Of a DNA stretch of 5,390 nt, positions 1 to 5,390 are shown piece after piece; position 1 is the first letter of the stretch, and each line of letters begins with the position of its first letter. Origin of the DNA: Elusimicrobiota bacterium. GTDB lineage: Bacteria > Elusimicrobiota > Endomicrobiia > Endomicrobiales > Endomicrobiaceae. The notes under the pieces are model-generated. The model searched no databases. It saw only the letters and a list, made by a program, of their open reading frames with translations, and was not told the DNA's origin. The DNA lies in contig JAITCX010000211.1 in the NCBI GenBank assembly GCA_031282945.1, forward strand, positions 1 through 5,390. The letters are read 5' to 3'. The position numbers and the translations under genes are program-made.

Positions 1-1
1 G

Positions 2-757
2 GAGACTCTTAAAAGCGCGGGCATTGAAGTTTTTTCTGGACTTTGTAAAACTAGAGCTAAACTTTTATTGAAAGATTTTTTGGCGCATTTAAAATTAAAG
101 CCTAAAGTTTGCATAAAAGTCGCAATGAGCTTGGATGGAAAAATTGCCACAAAGACTTTTGATTCTAAGTGGATTTCATCTCTAAAATCTCGCAAGATGG
201 TGCATGAAATGCGTTCCCACTTTGACGCTGTATTAATTGGAAAAAATACAGCTCTAAAAGATAATCCAATTTTAAGTTCGCATGGCGCGGGGAGAAATCC
301 AGCCAGAGTTGTTGTGGATTTTGATTTGAGTCTTCCAAAAAATTATCATCTCTTGGATGGGACCATCCCGACATTTTTTGTCTGCTCTCAAAAAATAAAA
401 AATATTCCAGATTATTATAAAGGTATAAATAAAAATCTGGTTTTTGTAGATGAAGCCGCCGCAAAAAAGGATTTTAATGTGATAATTAAAAAGTTGAACC
501 TTCTAAATATTAAAACGATTCTTATTGAAGGCGGCGGCGAAATAATTTATAGCGCTCTTTTTTCGCATGCGGTAGACGAATGTTTCTTTTTTGTCGCGCC
601 GATAATTTTGGGAGGAAAAAACGCAGTCAGCGTTGCGGGCGGCTTGGGAGCTGATAAAGTTAAAGAAGCTGTGAAATTTAAAGATATAAAAGTTTCAAAA
701 ATTGGCGGCGATATTTTAATAAAAGCAAAAGCGGAGAAAAAATGTTCACTGGAATAA
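2..757 (+). CDS. ribD: Riboflavin biosynthesis protein RibD (5'-truncated by window edge): end of deaminase domain plus complete reductase domain
   Basis: This is the C-terminal 251 residues of the bifunctional diaminohydroxyphosphoribosylaminopyrimidine deaminase / 5-amino-6-(5-phosphoribosylamino)uracil reductase, which performs the second and third steps of the GTP branch of riboflavin synthesis in the cytoplasm. The frame is open from base 2. Its first residues (LKSAGIEVFSGL) match the end of the RibD deaminase domain, so the gene starts upstream and the TTG at 68 is not the start. The deaminase zinc site is outside the window. The reductase domain (DHFR-like fold, NADPH-dependent) begins near visible residue 36. 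It shows KVAMSLDGKIA (visible 39-49), a KWISS stretch, the AVLIGKNTALKDNP segment typical of the family, ILIEGGGE (173-180) for cofactor binding, and APIILGG near the end. It overlaps ribE by 16 bases. Identification is firm; the state of the N-terminal half is unknown. Confidence 0.95.
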   Translation, partial: ETLKSAGIEVFSGLCKTRAKLLLKDFLAHLKLKPKVCIKVAMSLDGKIATKTFDSKWISSLKSRKMVHEMRSHFDAVLIGKNTALKDNPILSSHGAGRNPARVVVDFDLSLPKNYHLLDGTIPTFFVCSQKIKNIPDYYKGINKNLVFVDEAAAKKDFNVIIKKLNLLNIKTILIEGGGEIIYSALFSHAVDECFFFVAPIILGGKNAVSVAGGLGADKVKEAVKFKDIKVSKIGGDILIKAKAEKKCSLE

Positions 758-1356
758 TTGAAGATGTCGGTATGGTAAAGAGCATTTCAGATTCAAAAAT
801 TTCTATTTCTACAAAATTAAACGATATAAAAATTGGCGACAGCATCGCCGTAAACGGCGTGTGCTTGACGGCGGCAATCGTAGGGGGGGAGGGATTTAGC
901 GCGGATTATAGTCCTCAAACGGATAGGCTCACCAATTTGACTTTTTTGCGGGCGCAAAGTTTTGTAAATCTGGAGAGCGCTTTAACGCTTTCTAAAAAAC
1001 TTGGCGGCCATATTGTTACAGGCCATGTTGACGCTATGGCAAAAATTGAGAGCGTAAAAAAGTTGGACAGATTTTACGCTATGCGTTTTTATATAGATGA
1101 AACGAAATATTTAGTTGATAAAGGATCCATTGCAATAGACGGCATAAGTTTAACGATAGCAAATATTTCGGGCAATATTTTTGAAGTTTTTATTATTCCG
1201 CAAACCTATGAAAATACAATTTTAAAATATAGAAAAGTTGGAGATTTGGTTAATATAGAAACGGATGTGCTGGCTAAGTATGTTGAGAAGTTTATTGTAA
1301 AAGAAAATGCAGATGCCAAAGTTTACAAAGCATTAAAGGAGAATGGTTTTTTATGA
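742..1356 (+). CDS. ribE: Riboflavin synthase (alpha-chain type, RibE)
   Basis: This enzyme dismutates two molecules of 6,7-dimethyl-8-ribityllumazine into riboflavin plus the pyrimidinedione that RibH reuses. The 204 residues fit the usual length of about 200-220. The N-terminus MFTGIIEDVG is diagnostic. Two lumazine-binding domains are visible, roughly residues 1-85 and 86-190. Domain 1 carries NGVCLTA with C41 (aligning with E. coli C48) and domain 2 carries IDGISLT with D133 and S136 (aligning with E. coli D143 and S146). GGHIVTGHVD (88-97) links them. In domain 1 the usual ET of the family's 'xxETxRxTNL' motif reads QT (59-60), a mild substitution. The start at 742 is set by the MFTG motif and by GGAG at 733-736, five bases upstream, inside the end of ribD. 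The stop overlaps the ribBA start as ATGA. The older B. subtilis name of this gene is ribB, so the symbol depends on nomenclature. Confidence 0.97.
   Translation: MFTGIIEDVGMVKSISDSKISISTKLNDIKIGDSIAVNGVCLTAAIVGGEGFSADYSPQTDRLTNLTFLRAQSFVNLESALTLSKKLGGHIVTGHVDAMAKIESVKKLDRFYAMRFYIDETKYLVDKGSIAIDGISLTIANISGNIFEVFIIPQTYENTILKYRKVGDLVNIETDVLAKYVEKFIVKENADAKVYKALKENGFL
1338..1341 (+). promoter_or_regulatory. Ribosome binding site of ribBA with long spacing
   Basis: GGAG (within AAAGGAG) lies 11 bases before the ribBA ATG at 1353, longer than the 5-9 bases seen at the other genes here. An ATG at 1343 sits between them but is in neither the ribE nor the ribBA frame. The ribBA start overlaps the ribE stop as ATGA, so re-initiation by ribosomes finishing ribE may matter more than this site. 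Confidence 0.6.
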
Positions 1357-2546
1357 GTATAGAAAAAGCGATACAGGATATTAAAGCTGGAAAAATGGTT
1401 ATTGTTGTAGATGATGAGAAAAGAGAAAATGAAGGAGACTTGGTTTGCGCGGCGCAAAAAGTTACTCCAGAAATCATAAATTTTATGACGAAATTTGGGC
1501 GAGGTTTGGTGTGCGCTCCATTAGAAAGTAAACGTTTGGATGAACTTCTAATAGATGATATGGTGATAAAAAATACAGAAAATACGGGTTGTTGTTTTAC
1601 GGTTAGCGTGGATTATAAATTTAATACAACCACCGGAATTTCCGCTTATGACAGAGCCTTAACTATTCAAAAGTTGGTGGACAAAAAATCCAAACCTCAA
1701 GACTTTTTAAGACCCGGCCATATTTTTCCTTTGCGGGCAAGAGACGGCGGAGTTTTGGAGAGGGCTGGACATACCGAGGCGGCTGTAGATCTCGCTAAAC
1801 TCGCAGGACTTTATCCTGCAGGCGTGATATGCGAGATAATGAGCGATGACGGCGGCATGGCAAAATTAAATGAGCTGGAAAAATTTGCAAAGAAATATAA
1901 AATGGAAATTGTAAAAATTGATCAGTTGATTGCATATCGTATGATGCATGAAAATGTCGTGACCCAAGTGCAGAAAGTGAATTTCCCGACGGATTTTGGA
2001 ATTTTTAAATTAGCGGTTTTTGAAAATAATATTACAAAAGAAAATGCTCTAGCGATAATAAAAGGTAATATTAGCGGTAAAGAAAATGTTTTAGCTAGGA
2101 TTCATTCCTCCTGTGAAACGGGCGATATTTTTCATTCTCAAAGATGCGATTGCGGAGATCAGTTAGGGGGAGCTTTAAAAAAGATAGACCAAAAAGGCGA
2201 GGGGGTTTTATTGTATTTGCATCAGGAGGGCAGAGGGATCGGCCTTGTCAATAAAATAAAAGCTTATGCGCTGCAAGAAAAGGGATATGATACGGTGGAT
2301 GCAAATGTTAAACTTGGATTTGATAAAGATTTGCGGGATTATTTTTTTGCAAGCCAAATTTTTAAATTGTTGAAAGTTAAAAGTTTAGATTTAATGACAA
2401 ATAATCCTGCAAAAATTGAGGGCTTGAAAAAATATGGAATTAAAGTTTCAAAGAGAACTGAATTGGAAATCGCGCCGAAAAGTTCAAATGAAAAATACAT
2501 GAAAACAAAGAAAGAAAAAATGGGGCATATGCTCAAGAAAATATAG
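1353..2546 (+). CDS. ribBA: Bifunctional 3,4-dihydroxy-2-butanone-4-phosphate synthase / GTP cyclohydrolase II (RibBA)
   Basis: This fusion enzyme starts both branches of riboflavin synthesis: the N-terminal half makes 3,4-dihydroxy-2-butanone 4-phosphate from ribulose 5-phosphate, and the C-terminal half opens GTP to the pyrimidine precursor used by RibD. The 397 residues fit the family. The DHBP synthase domain (about 1-200) has RENEGD (24-29), the acidic metal-binding loop, RPGHIFPLRA (120-129), and ERAGHTE with H140; E161 follows in CEIMSDDG. E25, H140 and E161 correspond to E. coli RibB E38, H153 and E174. The GTP cyclohydrolase II domain (about 206-397) keeps the zinc cysteines C254, C265 and C267, plus QEGRGIGL (291-298), Y305, D326 and R328, equal to E. 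coli RibA C54, C65, C67, Y105, D126 and R128 at a constant offset of 200. The residue before QEGRG is H instead of the R found in E. coli. The end KEKMGHML also matches E. coli RibA. Both halves look active. Confidence 0.97.
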   Translation: MSIEKAIQDIKAGKMVIVVDDEKRENEGDLVCAAQKVTPEIINFMTKFGRGLVCAPLESKRLDELLIDDMVIKNTENTGCCFTVSVDYKFNTTTGISAYDRALTIQKLVDKKSKPQDFLRPGHIFPLRARDGGVLERAGHTEAAVDLAKLAGLYPAGVICEIMSDDGGMAKLNELEKFAKKYKMEIVKIDQLIAYRMMHENVVTQVQKVNFPTDFGIFKLAVFENNITKENALAIIKGNISGKENVLARIHSSCETGDIFHSQRCDCGDQLGGALKKIDQKGEGVLLYLHQEGRGIGLVNKIKAYALQEKGYDTVDANVKLGFDKDLRDYFFASQIFKLLKVKSLDLMTNNPAKIEGLKKYGIKVSKRTELEIAPKSSNEKYMKTKKEKMGHMLKKI

Positions 2547-2554
2547 GAGAAAAA

Positions 2555-3016
2555 ATGAAAATTATTAGTGGAAATTATCAAGTTGATGGAAGCAAATTTG
2601 CAATTGTGGTTTCAAGGTTTAATGAATTTATCACAAATAAATTGCTGGAAGGCGCTTGCGATATGCTAAAAAGACATGGTACAAAAGAGGATGACATTTC
2701 AGTGTTTTGGGTTCCGGGCGCCTATGAAATTGCAAGCGCGGCAAAGAGAGTCGCTCTCACTAAAAATTTTGACGCTGTAATATGTTTGGGATGCGTTATA
2801 CGAGGAGCCACCCCCCATTTTGATTATGTGAGCGCAGAAGTTTCAAAGGGAGTTGCAAGCGTTTCTATGCAAACGGATAGACCTGTAATTTTTGGCGTTT
2901 TGACAACGGAAAATATTGAACAGGCCATTGAGCGCGCCGGAACAAAAGCTGGAAATAAAGGATCGGAAGCGGCAATGTGCGCTATTGAAATGGTAAACTT
3001 GTTTAAACAAATTTAA
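2555..3016 (+). CDS. ribH: 6,7-dimethyl-8-ribityllumazine synthase (RibH)
   Basis: This enzyme condenses the RibD-derived pyrimidine (after dephosphorylation) with 3,4-dihydroxy-2-butanone 4-phosphate from RibBA to give the substrate of RibE. The family forms pentamers or 60-subunit icosahedral capsids; which applies here cannot be read from the sequence. The 153 residues match the usual length. Diagnostic motifs are VVSRFNEFIT (18-27), WVPGAYEIA (52-60) and CVIRGATPHFDYV (80-92). H88 is the catalytic histidine, and R127, in ERAGTKAGNKG (126-136), is the phosphate-contacting arginine; both have the same numbers as in B. subtilis. The start is supported by AGGAG at 2545-2549, five bases upstream, which overlaps the ribBA stop codon. 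It is the last rib gene here; nusB, a frequent downstream neighbour in other bacteria, is absent. Confidence 0.97.
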   Translation: MKIISGNYQVDGSKFAIVVSRFNEFITNKLLEGACDMLKRHGTKEDDISVFWVPGAYEIASAAKRVALTKNFDAVICLGCVIRGATPHFDYVSAEVSKGVASVSMQTDRPVIFGVLTTENIEQAIERAGTKAGNKGSEAAMCAIEMVNLFKQI

Positions 3017-3084
3017 GAAATTATATTGCAGACGGCTTAAAAGTTTGAGAGGATAAGAACGCAATTTTACTAAAGTTAAATAAT

Positions 3085-3130
3085 AAGGTGAAAATAAAGG
3101 GGGGATGGCTATGAAGTTCCCCTTTACCTT
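3085..3130 (+). terminator. Possible rib-operon terminator or other RNA hairpin
   Basis: TAAAGGGGGG (3095-3104) pairs with TTCCCCTTTA (3117-3126), giving eight Watson-Crick pairs plus two G-U pairs, around a 12-base loop. AAGG (3085-3088) and CCTT (3127-3130) can extend the stem across a 6-base bulge on the left side. The position 68 bases after the ribH stop suits a terminator. The downstream sequence is TATATTACAA, which is not a proper T-run, so intrinsic termination would be weak. It could instead be a 3' stabilising hairpin. Confidence 0.45.
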
Positions 3131-3290
3131 TATATTACAATGAGTAGGATGCGCAGTTTTGAAGGGGCGCGTATAAAAGTCAAATGAAATAAAAAATCAG
3201 CCGACATCGTTAACTATGGAACGTGTATTGTGTCTTTATCTTAAAAAGTTGTGGAAAGTTAGAAATTGCCGAAGCGCTAAAACGTTATGC

Positions 3291-3304
3291 CGTTGTTGAC
3301 AACG
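3291..3304. repeat. Imperfect palindrome just upstream of the promoter (candidate operator)
   Basis: CGTTGT-TG-ACAACG is a 6-base inverted repeat around a 2-base centre. Its right part overlaps the first of two GTTGACAA copies (3295-3302 and 3307-3314), which sit 12 bases apart. It ends four bases before the -35 hexamer. A regulator could bind here, but with no known regulon sequence to compare this is only a candidate. Confidence 0.3.
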
Positions 3305-3307
3305 CAG

Positions 3308-3336
3308 TTGACAATGCAAAGGAAATATAGTAAAAT
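3308..3336 (+). promoter_or_regulatory. Sigma70-type promoter of the M23 peptidase-bactofilin operon
   Basis: The -35 box TTGACA (3308-3313) is a perfect consensus match. It is followed by an ideal 17-base spacer and the -10 box TAAAAT (3331-3336), five of six consensus bases. The expected transcription start is near G3343, only about three bases before the ATG at 3346, so the transcript would be nearly leaderless. A second TTGACA at 3296-3301 has no good -10 partner. The match is strong by inspection; no transcript data are available. Confidence 0.75.
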
Positions 3337-3345
3337 GGAAAAGCT

Positions 3346-4317
3346 ATGAATATACAGAGGATAAAGAAGGAATTAACACGGAAAATTACACTGATGGTAA
3401 TTCACCACGGAAATGTAAAACCCAAAAAGATTAGCATTTCAATAATCTTTTTATGTTTGGTTGCCGTAGGGTGGACTTCCGTGACTCTGTGGGCTGGGTA
3501 TTTGGCGAGCCGCCATATAGATTATGTTCGGGCAAAAGCGGACAATAAAGTTATGGGGTTTAGAGTTTTATTTTTTGCAAATGAAATGGAAAAAACCAGA
3601 AATATGCTTGAGAAAGCGCAGGAAAATGATGAAAAAATTCGTTCTTTATTAGCGTTAAAAACAAAGAAATCTATTATAGAAAATAGCCTTACGGACGAGT
3701 CTATTGGAGAAGGCGGTCCTACTCCTTCTCAAGCCAATGCATTGCTGACGGTTATTTCTGGCGGCAACATTAATAATATAGATTATGGTTCTTTAGCAAG
3801 GGAAACGGAACGTTTAAGCGTGCAATATCAATATATGCAGCAGAGTTATTCTGAAGTGGTGTCTCATATAAGGCAGCAACGCGCATTATTTGTAGCAACT
3901 CCGCGCGGTTGGCCTGCGCAGGGCATTCTCACTTCTCGTTTTGGCTTTAGGCGTAATCCATTTTTTAGAGCGTCTACCGATTTCCATGCTGGTTTAGACA
4001 TAGCAAATTCGCTCGGCACCCCTGTGGTAGCGACAGCAAATGGAACAGTAGTTTTCTCGGGCTGGCAGTCTGGATACGGCAATATAGTTGTTGTAGATCA
4101 CGGTTATAATTATCGCACCGCATACGCTCATTTGCAAACTCGCGCTGTGCAAGTGGGAAACAAAGTTAAACGCGGTCAAACGGTTGGCGCAATGGGGGCG
4201 ACAGGCACGGCGACTGGTTCGCATGTTCATTACGAAGTTCACTTTAATGGAAAACGAGTAAATCCATATTCATATTTGACAGATCATTTTTTCTCTCAAC
4301 AACAGGAGGCTGAGTAA
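3346..4317 (+). CDS. Membrane-anchored M23 family (LytM-type) peptidoglycan endopeptidase
   Basis: This is a predicted zinc endopeptidase that cuts peptide cross-bridges in peptidoglycan, acting outside the cytoplasmic membrane. After a basic N-terminus (1-30), one hydrophobic segment (about 31-53) anchors it. Residues about 62-105 are charged and probably coiled-coil, a second helical stretch covers about 148-182, and the M23 domain spans about 191-312. The metal-site motifs are intact: HAGLD with H214 and D218, YAHL with H262, and GSHVHYEV with H293 and H295; H214, D218 and H295 are the expected zinc ligands. Nothing suggests a degenerate, inactive LytM domain. The start at 3346 is limited by an in-frame stop at 3331-3333; only a weak GGA (3337-3339) precedes it. 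Starting instead at Met17 (3394) would lose the KITLMVIHH segment, which resembles the N-terminus of related peptidases. It overlaps the bactofilin gene by one base, so a joint role in cell shape is likely. Confidence 0.93.
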   Translation: MNIQRIKKELTRKITLMVIHHGNVKPKKISISIIFLCLVAVGWTSVTLWAGYLASRHIDYVRAKADNKVMGFRVLFFANEMEKTRNMLEKAQENDEKIRSLLALKTKKSIIENSLTDESIGEGGPTPSQANALLTVISGGNINNIDYGSLARETERLSVQYQYMQQSYSEVVSHIRQQRALFVATPRGWPAQGILTSRFGFRRNPFFRASTDFHAGLDIANSLGTPVVATANGTVVFSGWQSGYGNIVVVDHGYNYRTAYAHLQTRAVQVGNKVKRGQTVGAMGATGTATGSHVHYEVHFNGKRVNPYSYLTDHFFSQQQEAE

Positions 4318-4679
4318 TGTCTAAGAAAGATTCAAAAAGTTTGTTTGATGCCGTTGAAACCTTGGTGGGCGTTAGCGCTGTAATTACAGGAGAATTAAAA
4401 ACAGATAAAGTTGTAAGGATTGACGGAAAGTTTGTTGGGAATATAAAGGCCTCGGGAGTAATGATAGGTGAGGAAGGAGAAGTGACAGGCGACATAGATA
4501 CTATAGTTTTTATGACTGCCGGCAAACTTAAAGGTAATGTAAACGCCACCGACTCCATAGAAATTTTGCCAAAAGCTCATGTAGAAGGCGATATTAAAAC
4601 AGAATTATTGACTATTGTTGAGGGAGCAGTTTTTGAAGGCAGATCCTCAAAAATTTCAAGTAGTGAAATAGATAATTAA
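4317..4679 (+). CDS. Bactofilin family cytoskeletal protein
   Basis: Bactofilins (DUF583/PF04519) polymerise without nucleotide into filaments, often at the membrane, and position cell-wall enzymes. The 120 residues form a short N-terminal tail (1-17) and one bactofilin domain (about 18-110). The domain has the expected beta-helix rhythm of short glycine-capped strands: GELKTDKVVRIDGKFVGNIK, then IGEEGEVTGDI (50-60), GKLKGNV (69-75), and the family-typical end HVEGDI...IVEGAVFEG (89-108). The polar C-terminal tail is short. The start is well supported by AGGAGG (4304-4309), seven bases upstream, and by the TAATG overlap with the M23 gene, which implies translational coupling. In other bacteria (for example Helicobacter CcmA with Csd1-type peptidases) bactofilins work with M23 peptidases to set cell curvature or width, so this pair probably has a similar job; that role is inferred from context. 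Confidence 0.93.
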   Translation: MSKKDSKSLFDAVETLVGVSAVITGELKTDKVVRIDGKFVGNIKASGVMIGEEGEVTGDIDTIVFMTAGKLKGNVNATDSIEILPKAHVEGDIKTELLTIVEGAVFEGRSSKISSSEIDN

Positions 4680-4696
4680 AACAGGAGACGAGCAGA

Positions 4697-5380
4697 ATGA
4701 ATTTTTTTAGAAAACACATGCGTATAATTTTCATTGTAACGATTTTTGCATTTTTAGCAGGGACTTTTGTCGTTGGTTTTGGAACTTCTTTAGCAGCGGA
4801 TCAAAATAAAGAGGCTATTTTGACAATAAACAAAACTAAGTTTTCGCTTGGTTTGTTTAATTCTCTTTATAATAATGCTATTGAAAGTCTCAAACAGCAA
4901 AATCCAAACTTGCAGTTGTCAGATGACAATCTTAGGCTTATAAGAAGCAGAGTTCTTGAGGAACTTATCCAGACAGAAATTTTTGCAGAGCAAGCTGAAA
5001 ACTATGGTATAATTGTTTCAGATGAAGAATTAAAGACAGATATTGAAAATACGCCTGTATTTTTAACCAATAATGTTTTTGATCCCGTTGCTTACAACAA
5101 TTTCTTAAACAGCTGGAACATCACAGCAAAAGACTATGAAACAATTAGAAAGAAACAAATTCTAGGCGGCAAATTGAGATTGATTTTAGTTCCTTCTGTC
5201 TTGGTCAGCCCATCAGAATTTGCTGATATTCAAAGATTTAATCCTAGAATTACCCCTGAGGAATACCGCCAAGTTAAAGTTAATAGAATTTTAAATGAAT
5301 GGTTTTCTTCAATTTTAAAAGGTTATATGGACAACAATAAATTGGTTATAAATGAGGAGCTTTTGCAACAACAGCAATAA
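4697..5380 (+). CDS. Membrane-anchored SurA/PpiD-like periplasmic chaperone lacking a PPIase domain
   Basis: The protein starts with RKHMR and a hydrophobic segment (about 9-28), then leads into a SurA_N-like helical region: an AILTINKTKFS strand (40-50), a VLEELIQTEIFAEQAENYGIIVSDEEL helix pair (86-112), a NVFDPVAYNNFLNSWNITAKDYE stretch (126-148) and a KLRLILVPSVLVSPSEF segment (159-175). This order is typical of PpiD and SurA folding factors, anchored by one membrane helix with the rest in the periplasm. The C-terminus (about 185-223, with ILNEWFSSIL and INEELL) resembles the last helix of full-length family members, which packs back on the N-terminal domain. Between these parts, at about 176-187, there is no room for the roughly 90-residue parvulin domain, so isomerase activity is not expected. 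AGGAG (4683-4687) lies nine bases upstream, and the gene starts 17 bases after the bactofilin stop, in the same operon. Clients are unknown; envelope proteins or the neighbouring peptidase are possible. Confidence 0.8.
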   Translation: MNFFRKHMRIIFIVTIFAFLAGTFVVGFGTSLAADQNKEAILTINKTKFSLGLFNSLYNNAIESLKQQNPNLQLSDDNLRLIRSRVLEELIQTEIFAEQAENYGIIVSDEELKTDIENTPVFLTNNVFDPVAYNNFLNSWNITAKDYETIRKKQILGGKLRLILVPSVLVSPSEFADIQRFNPRITPEEYRQVKVNRILNEWFSSILKGYMDNNKLVINEELLQQQQ

Positions 5381-5390
5381 GTTTTGTAGA

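Larger units (their letters stand above)
3017..3345 (+). other. 329-base intergenic region between the rib operon and the envelope operon
   Basis: No convincing gene is present on either strand. In order it holds a hairpin with weak terminator character (3085-3130), an open stretch that may be decayed coding sequence (about 3208-3330), an imperfect palindrome (3291-3304) and a near-consensus promoter (3308-3336). It contains no tRNA cloverleaf or recognised riboswitch that I can identify. At bases 3017-3084 I see nothing specific. Confidence 0.7.

Noticed and set aside
1..67. FMN riboswitch for the rib operon
   Set aside because: This stretch is coding sequence of ribD; any riboswitch would be upstream of the window, and none is seen in the 3017-3345 gap either.
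68..70. TTG as the start codon of the first gene
   Set aside because: The frame is open back to base 2 and the residues before it match the end of the RibD deaminase domain, so the gene starts outside the window.
3161..3177. TATAAA at 3172-3177 as the -10 box of another promoter
   Set aside because: There is no acceptable -35 hexamer at 16-18 bases upstream, and A/T hexamers are common by chance in this DNA.
3346..4317. Inactive, degenerate LytM-type (EnvC-like) regulator instead of an enzyme
   Set aside because: All expected M23 metal and catalytic residues (H214, D218, H262, H293, H295) are present.
4244..4558. 104-residue minus-strand open frame opposite the bactofilin gene, and similar minus-strand frames elsewhere
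   Set aside because: They lie antisense to well-identified genes, lack ribosome binding sites and show no recognisable motif; they are by-products of the + strand coding.

Overview
The window is AT-rich bacterial DNA with short gaps, good Shine-Dalgarno sites and all genes on the + strand. It holds two gene clusters separated by one 329-base gap. The combination of a PpiD/SurA-like envelope chaperone, a membrane-anchored M23 peptidase and a bactofilin suggests a diderm bacterium. The low G+C and protein flavour would suit an Endomicrobium-like member of the Elusimicrobiota, but this is a guess from general knowledge; the sequence alone does not settle the taxon.

Bases 1-3016 are a riboflavin biosynthesis operon in the order ribD (5' end cut off by the window), ribE, ribBA, ribH. 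Together these supply GTP cyclohydrolase II and DHBP synthase (the two starting branches), the deaminase/reductase, lumazine synthase and riboflavin synthase. The genes overlap or nearly touch (16-base overlap, 4-base ATGA overlap, 8-base gap), so they are almost certainly co-transcribed and partly translationally coupled. The promoter, and any FMN riboswitch, would lie upstream of the window. All catalytic residues that can be aligned from memory to the E. coli or B. subtilis enzymes are present.

Bases 3017-3345 are non-coding as far as I can see. They contain a hairpin with a weak U-tract that may end the rib transcript, a stretch that looks like decayed coding sequence, a 14-base imperfect palindrome, and a near-consensus sigma70-type promoter (TTGACA, 17 bases, TAAAAT). 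Its predicted start site lies only about 3 bases before the next start codon.

Bases 3346-5380 are a second operon: a membrane-anchored M23 (LytM-type) peptidoglycan endopeptidase, a bactofilin and a membrane-anchored SurA/PpiD-like protein. The first two overlap by one base and the third follows after 17 bases. M23 peptidase plus bactofilin is a known cell-shape pairing. The third protein appears to keep the chaperone core of the PpiD/SurA family but to lack the parvulin (PPIase) domain, which is the most unusual protein feature here. I see no mobile element, CRISPR array, tRNA or rRNA, and no clear undescribed system.
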